DNA of 64,000 bases from Litoribrevibacter albus (GTDB lineage Bacteria; Pseudomonadota; Gammaproteobacteria; Pseudomonadales; Litoribrevibacteraceae): NCBI RefSeq assembly GCF_030159995.1, contig NZ_BSNM01000016.1, positions 372,001 to 436,000 of the forward strand, written 5' to 3'. Shown here piece by piece: positions 1 through 6,982 of this stretch. The position numbers were made by a program, and so were the translations under genes. The notes under the pieces were generated by a model that worked only from the letters and a program-made list of their open reading frames with translations, ran no database searches and was not told the DNA's origin. Positions within the stretch are counted from its first letter, which is position 1, and every line of letters begins with the position of its first letter.

Positions 1-492
1 CGCCGCCAATTGCGGTTTACGCAACACCAAATCCGGCGGTTCGGACGCCTGATTTAATGTTTTGGATAATCGCTGCCAATCGCGCAACGCCTGTTCTGCC
101 TTGGCCTTTTCTTCATCCAGCGCCAACTGCGCCTGGCGCAGATTGGCTTCGGCCAGTGTCACAGCAACCTCATAATCTCTCGGGTCAATGGTTAGTAACC
201 AATCGCCCTGCTTAAAACGACCGCCTTTGCGTAGCTGTTCGGAAATTGCCACCACAGTCCCTGACACTTCCGCAGCCAAGGTCGATTCTGTCTGAGCTTT
301 CACTAGCCCGCGACTGGGCATCTCTACCTGATAGGAAGACACCTTAGCCATCACAGTTTCCACCTGAATCACGGTTTCAGCCTTTGGCGGGCGTTTCTTT
401 GCGTCCGGTTTCAACGCCACCAACGAATAGAGAATCAAGGCAGTCAATGCAATGACTAACACAGGTAACGACAAACGAATCAATTTCGACAT
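1..492 (-). CDS. RND efflux periplasmic adaptor (HlyD/MFP family), N-terminal part
   Basis: Partial gene whose C-terminal part lies beyond the left edge. The ATG (490-492) follows directly on the TAG stop of the upstream outer-membrane gene, so the two are translationally linked. The protein starts MSKLIRLSLPVLVIALTALI, an N-terminal membrane anchor or uncleaved signal. It continues with a lipoyl/biotinyl-type half motif (about residues 60-85, 'LAAEVSGTVV' then 'GGRFKQGDWLL'), and then an alpha-helical hairpin rich in A, E, K and Q. Adaptors of this family bridge an inner-membrane RND pump and a TolC-like duct. The pump gene would be expected further downstream, outside the window. The family assignment is firm. 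The substrate cannot be read from the sequence, but the Fur-like site ahead of the operon hints at an iron-related cargo. Confidence 0.85.
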   Translation of the reverse strand, partial: MSKLIRLSLPVLVIALTALILYSLVALKPDAKKRPPKAETVIQVETVMAKVSSYQVEMPSRGLVKAQTESTLAAEVSGTVVAISEQLRKGGRFKQGDWLLTIDPRDYEVAVTLAEANLRQAQLALDEEKAKAEQALRDWQRLSKTLNQASEPPDLVLRKPQLAA

Positions 493-1956
493 CTAAGGTT
501 CCTGAACAAAAACGAGTTCATCACTGGACGCCTGACTGGCTCCATCGGATGAGGCGAACACCACAAACTGACCGCCTAACGCCTGATGTAGCTGTATGCG
601 GTTTTGAAAATAACTGGTTTCTAATTGCATCAAACGACTGGTACGCTCAAAGGCTGTGCGTTGCGACTGCAGCCAGGTATTGAGGTTATCAAGGCCCGAT
701 AGATAGCTCTCAAAGGCTTGCTGTTCGGCTTGCTTTGAGACAGCCACTGCATCTTTGGCCGTTGCCATTTGCTGAGCAATCCAGTGATCGTTATCGATGC
801 TTTGTTCCACTTCTGAAAAGGCCGTGAGCGCTGTTTGTCGATACTCGGCAATGGCCGCTTCCAACAAATGCTGCTGGCGTTGTTCTTCATTGGCCAACTG
901 ACCGGCATTGAAGATCGGAGCCGTCAGCCCACCCAAGGCGTTCCAGATCAACTCATCGCCCCGAAGCACATCCGACAAGGTATCACTGCTGGCTCCGACA
1001 CTGCCAGTCAGGGTGAATCTCGGCAAACGATTCGCACCGGCCACCAACACATTGGATTGCTGACTCATCACCGCCGCATAGGCGGCGCGAACGTCCGGTC
1101 GTTGCTCTAGCAGTCGGGATGACAAATTCGTACGCAACGTCGGTAAGTTAATCGGTAATGCATCAGGAATATCGTTCACGAGCGAAGGATACCGGCCCAA
1201 CAACACCGACAGATCCCGCAATGCCTGATTTACCGTCTGTTGTCGCTCCAACACGGCGGTTTGACCATTGATCCACTCTGCCCGAGCCGAATAGACATCC
1301 AGCGCCTCTCGAACCCCGGATTTAAACCCGTCTTCGATCACATCCAGACTGTCTTTTAAACTTTTCTCCTGAGCTTTCGCCAATTGATATTGGCGCTTAC
1401 TTTCGATGGCCTCAATCCAAGCCAATGCCACCTGCGCGGCCAAGGATTGTTTTGCTGATTGATAGAGAAAGGTTTGTTCCTGATAACTCATCAACGCCGC
1501 TTGTTCGCTGTCCGACAAACGCCCCCAGACATCCAGCTCCCAGCTTAAATTCAATCCCAACGAATAGTTATTCGTGGTCATTCCTGACGCGGCACGTTGA
1601 CGACGGCCTTCAAAACTGGCTTCAATTTCTGGCCATAGTTTGCCCGAGGTAATTTCAGCCTGGGATCGAGCCGCCAACACACGAGAGGCAGACGCCTTAA
1701 TATCCTGATTGTGAGCCAATGCTTCCTTAATCAACGAATCCAACGACTCAGACGCAATCACTTGGTGCCAGGCTTGGCTTACGCTTTGATCAGCCTCTGC
1801 GGACCACTGCTTAGGTATCTCAAACCCGGACAACGCCTCACCGCTGGTGCCGTCAGGAACCGTCTCGGACAAGGTCGAACAGGCGCCAAGCAGGCCAACA
1901 AGAGCCAATGAAATCAGAGATCTAATAGAAAAAATGACACTTAAACGTTTACGCAT
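493..1956 (-). CDS. Efflux outer-membrane lipoprotein (NodT/OprM-type TolC family)
   Basis: 487 residues, the normal size for NodT/OprM proteins. The N-terminus has a signal peptide with lipobox (LLGAC, Cys about residue 26), predicting an acylated outer-membrane lipoprotein. Two OEP repeats follow, recognisable by 'SLGLNLSWELDVWGRLSD', 'LLEQRPDVRAAYAAVMSQ' and 'AFSEVEQSI'. These trimeric channels form the exit duct of tripartite RND pumps. It is the first gene of an operon whose next gene (the adaptor) begins at the base after its stop. A Fur-like box lies about 35-55 bp upstream of the start. Many OprM homologues export drugs, but Fur control would fit siderophore or metal export instead. 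That is inference. Confidence 0.9.
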   Translation of the reverse strand: MRKRLSVIFSIRSLISLALVGLLGACSTLSETVPDGTSGEALSGFEIPKQWSAEADQSVSQAWHQVIASESLDSLIKEALAHNQDIKASASRVLAARSQAEITSGKLWPEIEASFEGRRQRAASGMTTNNYSLGLNLSWELDVWGRLSDSEQAALMSYQEQTFLYQSAKQSLAAQVALAWIEAIESKRQYQLAKAQEKSLKDSLDVIEDGFKSGVREALDVYSARAEWINGQTAVLERQQTVNQALRDLSVLLGRYPSLVNDIPDALPINLPTLRTNLSSRLLEQRPDVRAAYAAVMSQQSNVLVAGANRLPRFTLTGSVGASSDTLSDVLRGDELIWNALGGLTAPIFNAGQLANEEQRQQHLLEAAIAEYRQTALTAFSEVEQSIDNDHWIAQQMATAKDAVAVSKQAEQQAFESYLSGLDNLNTWLQSQRTAFERTSRLMQLETSYFQNRIQLHQALGGQFVVFASSDGASQASSDELVFVQEP

Positions 1957-1990
1957 TGCGTTCTGCTAGTCTTTTTAAACGGCCAAATTG

Positions 1991-2009
1991 GAAAATGAGA
2001 ATCATTCTA
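1991..2009. promoter_or_regulatory. Candidate Fur box upstream of the efflux operon
   Basis: The 19 bases GAAAATGAGAATCATTCTA match 15 of 19 positions of the classical Fur consensus GATAATGATAATCATTATC, including the central AATCATT core. The site lies 35-53 bp upstream of the outer-membrane protein start, where it could overlap a promoter. Seen directly as a sequence match; binding is inferred. Confidence 0.6.
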
Positions 2010-2239
2010 TAGTAAAGAATTCATTCCACCACAGACATATAATTAATCAAAGCGGCTTTACCCTTCTTTATTGTAGCTTTACGCAGCAGACATAGAATTT
2101 GGATCATCACATCCGGTTATTCATAGACAGCAAAACTAGCACAAAATTTATGGCAATTTTCCTACAGCTTACTCACCACCTGATGCAAAGGGGTTGTCTA
2201 TAGTTATCTCCCCACAGGGATAAATAAGGAGACATCACA

Positions 2240-2407
2240 ATGCCAGAATCGTCGATTCCCAGTATTCAGATTCATACGCCAACCGCGTTATATCAGGGTG
2301 ATCAGAACTCAGACAAGATGAACGAATGGCAACGCCATGAAGTGGAAATTCTGAGGCAGGAACGACAGCAATTGGAAAGGCGATTAAGGCAACAGGAAAG
2401 AGATTAA
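2240..2407 (+). CDS. Small hypothetical protein, 55 aa, charged coiled-coil C-terminus
   Basis: A 55-codon ORF (MPESSIPSIQIHTPTALYQG...) preceded by a good Shine-Dalgarno (AAGGAG at 2225-2230, 9 nt before the ATG). The first 28 residues are polar. From about residue 29 to the end the chain is dense in Q, R and E with heptad-like leucines (EILRQERQQLERRLRQQERD), typical of a short amphipathic helix or coiled coil. No family is recognised. The ribosome-binding site and the non-random composition favour a real gene, but no homology can be checked here. It lies between the efflux operon and a REP-like repeat. Confidence 0.5.
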   Translation: MPESSIPSIQIHTPTALYQGDQNSDKMNEWQRHEVEILRQERQQLERRLRQQERD

Positions 2408-2445
2408 TAAGCGGAAAGCGCTTTCAGTAAGAATCAATGAGTAAA

Positions 2446-2533
2446 ATCAATGGGGTCAGAGTAAGTAATAAAAATATTGGCAAAGCCAGACTTTTATTCC
2501 ATCACGAATGCCTATTACTCTGACCCCATTGAT
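2446..2533. repeat. REP/MITE-like palindromic element with 19-bp terminal inverted repeats
   Basis: The ends ATCAATGGGGTCAGAGTAA (2446-2464) and TTACTCTGACCCCATTGAT (2515-2533) are perfect 19-bp inverted repeats around a 50-bp centre, giving an 88-bp element with no ORF. The GGGGTCAGAGTAA core resembles motifs I associate with REP-associated tyrosine transposase (RAYT) elements; that link is from memory. It sits just downstream of thiG (convergent end) and may also form a transcript-end hairpin. Confidence 0.6.
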
Positions 2534-2578
2534 ATAGATATTTAACGCAGAGTAATCAAGCGCAATAGCTTTCAGGCT

Positions 2579-3517
2579 TTACTGTTGATGCCAAAACGGC
2601 ATCCCCACCGTCGGCGTACTCGGGCTGGCGGTTTGGCGCTTCAACATCAGTCCCGCTTTATACGCCAAGCGCCCGGATTCCACTGCAGCCTTAAAGGCTT
2701 GCGCCATCATCACAGGTTCCGCTGCCTTGGCAACCGCCGTGTTAAGAAGCACAGCATCAAAGCCCATTTCCAACGCTTCTGCAGCTTGTGACGGAGCACC
2801 AATACCAGCATCGATGATTAAAGGTACATGAGTAATCCGCTCACGAATACTGCGAAGATTATATTTGTTCAATAAGCCCTGACCTGTGCCAATGGGAGCA
2901 CCCCAAGGCATCAAGACTTCACATCCGGCATCCAACAAGCGCTGGCAAACCACCAGATCATCGGTGCAATACGGTAAGACTTTAAAGCCCCGTTTGATTA
3001 ACTCAGAAGCCGCTTCAATCAACCCATAAGGATCAGGCTGCAGATTGTAATCGTCGCCGATCACTTCCAGCTTCAACCAATCGGTTTTAAAAATCTCTCG
3101 TGACATTTCAGCCAGGGTAATGGCTTCTTTGGCGGTTTTGCATCCGGCGGTGTTCGGAAGCAGTTTCAGACCCATTTGCTGAATGTACTGCCAAATCTCA
3201 TTGGCTTCACGCTGTGCTGCGGCCGCCCCTATCCCAGAACCGCCAATACCGGAGGCTGGGGCATTACTGGCCATTTGGCGACGTAGTGACAAGGTAATGA
3301 TTTCGGCGCCCGATGCCTGAACCGCGTCGTGCATAATCGCAGGAGACGGATACAAGGCCGAGCCGATTAACATACGGCTGGAGAACGTTTCACCGTAGAG
3401 CGTTAATAGATCTTGTGAAGAATCCTTATCCTGATTTATAGAGCCCTGATTTATAGAGCCCTGATTTATAGAGCCCTGATTTATAGAGCCCTGAGTAATA
3501 GCGTCTTTAGTCATCAT
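2579..3517 (-). CDS. thiG: Thiazole synthase ThiG with repeat-bearing N-terminal extension
   Basis: ThiG condenses 1-deoxy-xylulose 5-phosphate, dehydroglycine and ThiS-thiocarboxylate sulfur into the thiazole phosphate of thiamine. The (beta/alpha)8 core runs from about residue 38 ([22 protein letters not shown]) to the end. It contains 'WLKLEVIGD' with the Schiff-base lysine region, 'VLPYCTDD', '[13 protein letters not shown]' and '[19 protein letters not shown]'. At 312 residues it is about 50 longer than usual because of an N-terminal extension with four or more copies of the pentapeptide INQGS, encoded by a 15-bp tandem repeat. The ATG overlaps the thiS stop (TAATG), implying coupled translation. 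The core and operon context make the function secure; the extension looks non-catalytic. Confidence 0.95.
   Translation of the reverse strand: MMTKDAITQGSINQGSINQGSINQGSINQDKDSSQDLLTLYGETFSSRMLIGSALYPSPAIMHDAVQASGAEIITLSLRRQMASNAPASGIGGSGIGAAAAQREANEIWQYIQQMGLKLLPNTAGCKTAKEAITLAEMSREIFKTDWLKLEVIGDDYNLQPDPYGLIEAASELIKRGFKVLPYCTDDLVVCQRLLDAGCEVLMPWGAPIGTGQGLLNKYNLRSIRERITHVPLIIDAGIGAPSQAAEALEMGFDAVLLNTAVAKAAEPVMMAQAFKAAVESGRLAYKAGLMLKRQTASPSTPTVGMPFWHQQ
3431..3490. repeat. 15-bp tandem repeat, 4 copies, inside thiG
   Basis: Four identical back-to-back copies of CTGATTTATAGAGCC (3431-3445, 3446-3460, 3461-3475, 3476-3490). On the coding strand each unit gives the pentapeptide INQGS. A fifth degenerate unit follows (CTGAGTAATAGCGTC, encoding TQ). 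Perfect identity of the copies points to recent slippage or expansion. The 15-bp period keeps the frame. Confidence 0.9.
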
Positions 3518-3711
3518 TAGCCTCCTGCAATCGGTGATAACACATCAATCTGATCGCCCGACTGAATGGCCTGTTCGGCATACAAGGAACGAGGCACAAA
3601 TTCACTGTTCACGGCCACGGCAAAATCGCCTTCAAACGCCAATTCCTTCAGAAGAGACTGCAGGGTGTCTGACGATACCTGCTTGGTTTCACCGTTAACC
3701 AGAACTTCCAT
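3517..3711 (-). CDS. thiS: Sulfur carrier protein ThiS
   Basis: 64-residue ubiquitin-fold sulfur carrier with the diagnostic C-terminal Gly-Gly (...SPIAGG). ThiF adenylates this end and it is converted to a thiocarboxylate that donates sulfur to ThiG. The 'MEVLVNGE' start and '[12 protein letters not shown]' end match the family. It is located between thiO and thiG and overlaps the thiG start codon by one base. No ThiF or ThiC/ThiE gene is in this window. Confidence 0.95.
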   Translation of the reverse strand: MEVLVNGETKQVSSDTLQSLLKELAFEGDFAVAVNSEFVPRSLYAEQAIQSGDQIDVLSPIAGG

Positions 3712-3781
3712 TCCGCTACCTTATTCTATTGCTCGTTCTCTAAAATTTAATCGACCTTGTCATCGATCTTTTATTCTGCCG

Positions 3782-3829
3782 TTTAATCAGTCTTTTAATC
3801 GATCTTTTAATCAGCCGATTAATCGACCA
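3782..3829. repeat. 12-bp degenerate tandem repeat at the thiO 3' end / thiO-thiS spacer
   Basis: Four adjacent 12-bp units with the frame TTTAATCRRYCN: TTTAATCAGTCT, TTTAATCGATCT, TTTAATCAGCCG, ATTAATCGACCA. The last unit contains the thiO stop codon, so most of the array lies in the 107-bp thiO-thiS spacer. Related but more degenerate units extend towards 3745. Confidence 0.75.
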
Positions 3830-4955
3830 GTGCCGGATCAATCTCGGCCAACACCTGATTCACCACCACAGGGCTCAGCAAGTAACCATGACGATACAAG
3901 CCATTGGCTTGAATTAAGCCATCTTCCACGTTCACCACGGGCAAGTTATCCAGCATAGCAGGTCGACAGTTTACCGACTGCTCAACAATTCTCGCTTCCG
4001 CAAAGGCTGGGTGAACCGTATAGAGCGCACTGCTTAATTCCAGGCAGGATTGTACACTCATTGGTGACATATCGCTGCTTTCAATTTCAGTCGCACCAAT
4101 CACAAAGTGATTGTTTGGCTTAGGCGCCACGTACAGTTTATATCTTGGATGCATTAAACGTATGGGGCGGTTCAACACCACATCATGACTCTCAACGTTG
4201 AGCACTTCCCCGCGCACGCCTCGAAGCCCCTCTAATTGTGGTTTGGCACCCAATCCTCGGGTATCCAATACCAAATCAAATCGGTGTGTTTGTTCTTGAT
4301 CATCAATAATCAGATTAGGCTCGCAGCGGACCTTGGTTTTGGGCACCAAAGTCACATTTAAGCGTTTTAAGTCCGCCAATAAGCCATGAAGAATACGCCG
4401 ATTGTTGAGATCGCCCTCAGGCTTGAGGAACAAGGCATGATCAAAGTGCGACAGTGCGGGTTCTAGTGTTCGAATACCAATGTGATTCAAAGGATCGACC
4501 AATTCTTCCAGACCTGGGCGACCATTGGCTTCTTCATTTGCCAACTTATGTTTTAAGTCGAGGTAGAACTGTTCCAGCTCCGCCTGATCCTGGGGATGCG
4601 CCACCACCAAAGACCCGGCATGGCGAAAATGCATGGTTTGATGCTGAGTCTCTTCAAGTTGCTTTAACCAACGCGGCCAAATCGCCAACGACTGCAAACC
4701 TTTGTCATAAACTTCTCTCGGGCTATGCACCAACTCACTCAAAGGAGAGATCATACCCGCCGCAGTCCAACACGCACCTCGCGGTTGTTCAAAGGTTTCG
4801 GCCTCAAAAACAGTGACCGAATAACCTGCCCGTGCCAAGCGCCAGGCACACAAACGTCCTAACAAACCGCCACCAGCGATGCCTATGTTTAATAGGGATG
4901 TGTTTAGTGAGGGTGCGTTTAATGGAGATGTGCTTACTGCGGATTCTGAACTCAA
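3819..4955 (-). CDS. thiO: Glycine oxidase ThiO (FAD-dependent), TTG start
   Basis: ThiO oxidises glycine to the imine (dehydroglycine) used by ThiG. The ADP-binding Rossmann motif GIAGGGLLGRLCAWRLARAGYSV begins near residue 24 and is followed by 'VTVFEAE'. 'ACWTAAGMISPLSE', 'NRRILHGLL' and the C-terminal 'NGLYRHGYLLSPVV' are typical of DAO/ThiO flavoenzymes. At 378 residues the length is normal. No ATG precedes the Rossmann motif in frame. The start is read as TTG at 4955 with an upstream AAGGTAG. Residues 8-22 are three degenerate pentapeptide repeats (TSPLN, APSLN, TSLLN) of 15 bp each. It is the first gene of thiO-thiS-thiG behind a sigma70-like promoter. No TPP riboswitch motif was seen in the leader. 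Confidence 0.9.
   Translation of the reverse strand: MSSESAVSTSPLNAPSLNTSLLNIGIAGGGLLGRLCAWRLARAGYSVTVFEAETFEQPRGACWTAAGMISPLSELVHSPREVYDKGLQSLAIWPRWLKQLEETQHQTMHFRHAGSLVVAHPQDQAELEQFYLDLKHKLANEEANGRPGLEELVDPLNHIGIRTLEPALSHFDHALFLKPEGDLNNRRILHGLLADLKRLNVTLVPKTKVRCEPNLIIDDQEQTHRFDLVLDTRGLGAKPQLEGLRGVRGEVLNVESHDVVLNRPIRLMHPRYKLYVAPKPNNHFVIGATEIESSDMSPMSVQSCLELSSALYTVHPAFAEARIVEQSVNCRPAMLDNLPVVNVEDGLIQANGLYRHGYLLSPVVVNQVLAEIDPALVD
4887..4931. repeat. 15-bp degenerate tandem repeat, 3 copies, in thiO N-terminus
   Basis: GTTTAATAGGGATGT (4887-4901), GTTTAGTGAGGGTGC (4902-4916) and GTTTAATGGAGATGT (4917-4931), with a partial fourth unit after it. On the coding strand the units encode five-residue repeats ending in LN. 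Period and placement parallel the thiG repeat. Confidence 0.75.
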
Positions 4956-5012
4956 ACGACTTCTACCTTGTATAAATTACGTGCAATGACGGTGATCTTG
5001 AAAAGAACGGAG

Positions 5013-5042
5013 ATTATAAGGGAATCTAAGCCCTACTGATAA
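5013..5042 (-). promoter_or_regulatory. Putative sigma70 promoter of thiOSG
   Basis: On the minus strand TTATCA (5037-5042) and a perfect TATAAT (5013-5018) are separated by 18 bp, about 55-60 bp upstream of the thiO TTG. The -10 is consensus and the -35 is moderate. Confidence 0.5.
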
Positions 5043-5142
5043 GGCCGATGTCGTATCCATTTGTTTGAATCCACGGCTTTGTTGCGAGAGGTCAAAGCCA
5101 GTACAATAGCCCTTCAGAAAACGACGACGAAAGAACGCCTTT

Positions 5143-5517
5143 ATGATTCACCAACACAGTTCAAACATCATTCAAGCCAATTCACAGATCACGTTATCAA
5201 ACGGTGCTCCGGCTGAAACGCTGGTCTTTCATAATGAGCTAACGCTGGTCATTTCAGAGCACACCCTGGCTATGTTCAAGAGCCAACAACAGGTAAACGA
5301 CCCGCTGGGTAACGGCTTGATTGACAGTGTTCAGTTGGAAGGTGATTCAACACTTAAAATTGAGAATGACCGACTGATTAAGAACTATCAATCCGGCTTT
5401 GTCGGTTTGGTCGATGGCAAAGCTATTCTGATTACACCCAACGTCATTCAATTATTCCCGTCCTCGAATGACGCCCTGCGTAATCAAAATGAATTAGCAC
5501 GCCTAAACCTAGGTTAA
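5143..5517 (+). CDS. Hypothetical protein, 124 aa
   Basis: No family recognised. The protein (MIHQHSSNIIQANSQITLSN...) is soluble-looking, without signal peptide or membrane segment. It alternates short beta-prone stretches ('ETLVFHNELTLVISEHTLAMF', 'AILITPNVIQLF') with polar turns, suggesting a small all-beta fold. It converges with the aminotransferase gene, with only 18 bp between the stops. The upstream 'GAAAGAACGCCTTT' gives a weak ribosome-binding site. Confidence 0.65.
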   Translation: MIHQHSSNIIQANSQITLSNGAPAETLVFHNELTLVISEHTLAMFKSQQQVNDPLGNGLIDSVQLEGDSTLKIENDRLIKNYQSGFVGLVDGKAILITPNVIQLFPSSNDALRNQNELARLNLG

Positions 5518-5535
5518 TCAGGCCAATCTAAGTAA

Positions 5536-6669
5536 TTAGTCGGCCAGAACCTTATCGAGCCCCGCTTCCAAATTGGCAACGGTAGTCTTTGGATCATGCA
5601 ATTTTTCCAAGCCAAACAAACCGATGCGGAAGGTCATGAAATCATCGCGCTCACCACACTGCAAGGGCACGCCTGCCGCTGTTTGTAAGCCTGCTTCCAG
5701 GAATTTCTTACCGTTTTGCATCATCGCATCGCTGGTATAGCTCACCACCACACCCGGCGCTTTGAAGCCTTCAGCAGCAACGCTCTTGATGCCTTTGCTT
5801 TCAAGCATCGCGCGTACAGAATCACCCAGTGCTTGCTGTTCTGATTTCACACGATCGAAGCCGTATTCCTGCGTTTCCAACATGGTATCGCGGAATGCCG
5901 CCAGTGCATCGGTCGGCATAGTCGCATGATAGGCGTGACCGCCATTTTCATAGGCACGCATGATTTCCAACCACTTCTTCAAATCGCAAGCAAAGCTGGT
6001 ACTGGTGGTTTCTTCCAAACGAGCAAGGGCTTTTTCGCTTAACATCACCTGTGCGGCACATGGCGATGAGCTCCAGCCTTTCTGCGGTGCGCTTAACAGT
6101 ACATCCACACCCATCGCCTTCATATCAACCCACAAAGTGCCCGACGCAATGCAATCGAGAACAAACAAGCCACCCACCGAGTGAACCGCTTCGGCCACCG
6201 CTTTCAGGTAGTCGTCAGGCAGAATCATGCCCGACGCGGTTTCAACGTGTGGTGCGAACACCAGATTCGGCTTTTCCGCTTTAATGGTGGCGACCACCTC
6301 TTCAATCGGAGCAGGCGCAAAGGGTGCGTCTTTCGCATCTTCAACCTGAGCCGCTTGCAGTACGATTTCGCTGGAAGGAATATTGCCCATCTGGAAAATC
6401 TGACTCCAACGGAAACTGAACCAACCGTTTCGAATCACCAAACATTTTTGATCGGTTGCAAACTGACGCGCCACCGACTCCATTCCGAAGGTCCCGCCGC
6501 CAGGTACAACAACCACCGCTTCCGCGTTATAGACTTTCTTCATGATCGAAGAGATATCACGCATCACGCCCTGAAACTTTTGAGACATGTGGTTTAGCGC
6601 ACGATCAGTAAATACAACTGAATATTCAAGCAATCCATCCGGATCGACATCAGGTAATAAGCCAGACAT
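5536..6669 (-). CDS. Class V PLP-dependent aminotransferase (alanine-glyoxylate aminotransferase-like)
   Basis: 377 residues from the ATG at 6669, chosen because AAGGGAAG lies just upstream and the text MSGLLPDVDPDGLLEYSVV is a family-like N-terminus. An in-frame extension to 6771 lacks both. The fold-type I features are a Gly-rich cofactor loop (VVVPGGGTFGMESVARQF), 'LFVLDCIASG' with the PLP-contacting Asp, and the Schiff-base lysine in SAPQKGWSS. C-terminal 'TFRIGLFGLEKL' is typical of serine-pyruvate/alanine-glyoxylate relatives. The likely job is transamination of a small amino acid with glyoxylate or pyruvate, but the exact donor and acceptor cannot be read. Single-gene unit, convergent with the upstream hypothetical gene. 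Confidence 0.85.
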   Translation of the reverse strand: MSGLLPDVDPDGLLEYSVVFTDRALNHMSQKFQGVMRDISSIMKKVYNAEAVVVVPGGGTFGMESVARQFATDQKCLVIRNGWFSFRWSQIFQMGNIPSSEIVLQAAQVEDAKDAPFAPAPIEEVVATIKAEKPNLVFAPHVETASGMILPDDYLKAVAEAVHSVGGLFVLDCIASGTLWVDMKAMGVDVLLSAPQKGWSSSPCAAQVMLSEKALARLEETTSTSFACDLKKWLEIMRAYENGGHAYHATMPTDALAAFRDTMLETQEYGFDRVKSEQQALGDSVRAMLESKGIKSVAAEGFKAPGVVVSYTSDAMMQNGKKFLEAGLQTAAGVPLQCGERDDFMTFRIGLFGLEKLHDPKTTVANLEAGLDKVLAD

Positions 6670-6845
6670 GGTAACAACTTCCCTTAAGATAGAATCTTTA
6701 TTATGTGTACAAAAATTAATTAGCTTTACGTTAGTAAGCCTTAGATTCGAAAGCAAGACACTTTTTAGCAACTCATCAAAGAGCTAGCTTTTAACAACCG
6801 ACAAGTATTAACCATTTGGTCAATTAATTAAATTCCATTAATCAC

Positions 6846-6882
6846 AAAAAAGGCTTACTCCGATTAAGAGTAAGCCTTTTTC
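6846..6882 (-). terminator. Intrinsic terminator downstream of metE
   Basis: Stem AAAAGGCTTACTC / GAGTAAGCCTTTT with a 7-nt loop. On the minus strand it is followed by a run of Ts, so it ends metE transcripts. It can also act in the other direction. Confidence 0.85.
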
Positions 6883-6982
6883 AAAGAGTTCGTTCTGTTC
6901 TTAATCAAGAAATTAAGGGACCTGCCTAGAACGATCTAGATGATAACCAGAGCACCTATCATCTCTCTTACAACAGCGCACC

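Noticed and set aside
3431-3490. CRISPR-like or mobile repeat in thiG
   Set aside because: The 15-bp units are contiguous and in frame; no spacers or terminal inverted repeats.
4956-5142. TPP riboswitch upstream of thiOSG
   Set aside because: The conserved CUGAGA and the ACCUGAUC-type segments are not found in the thiO leader on the minus strand.
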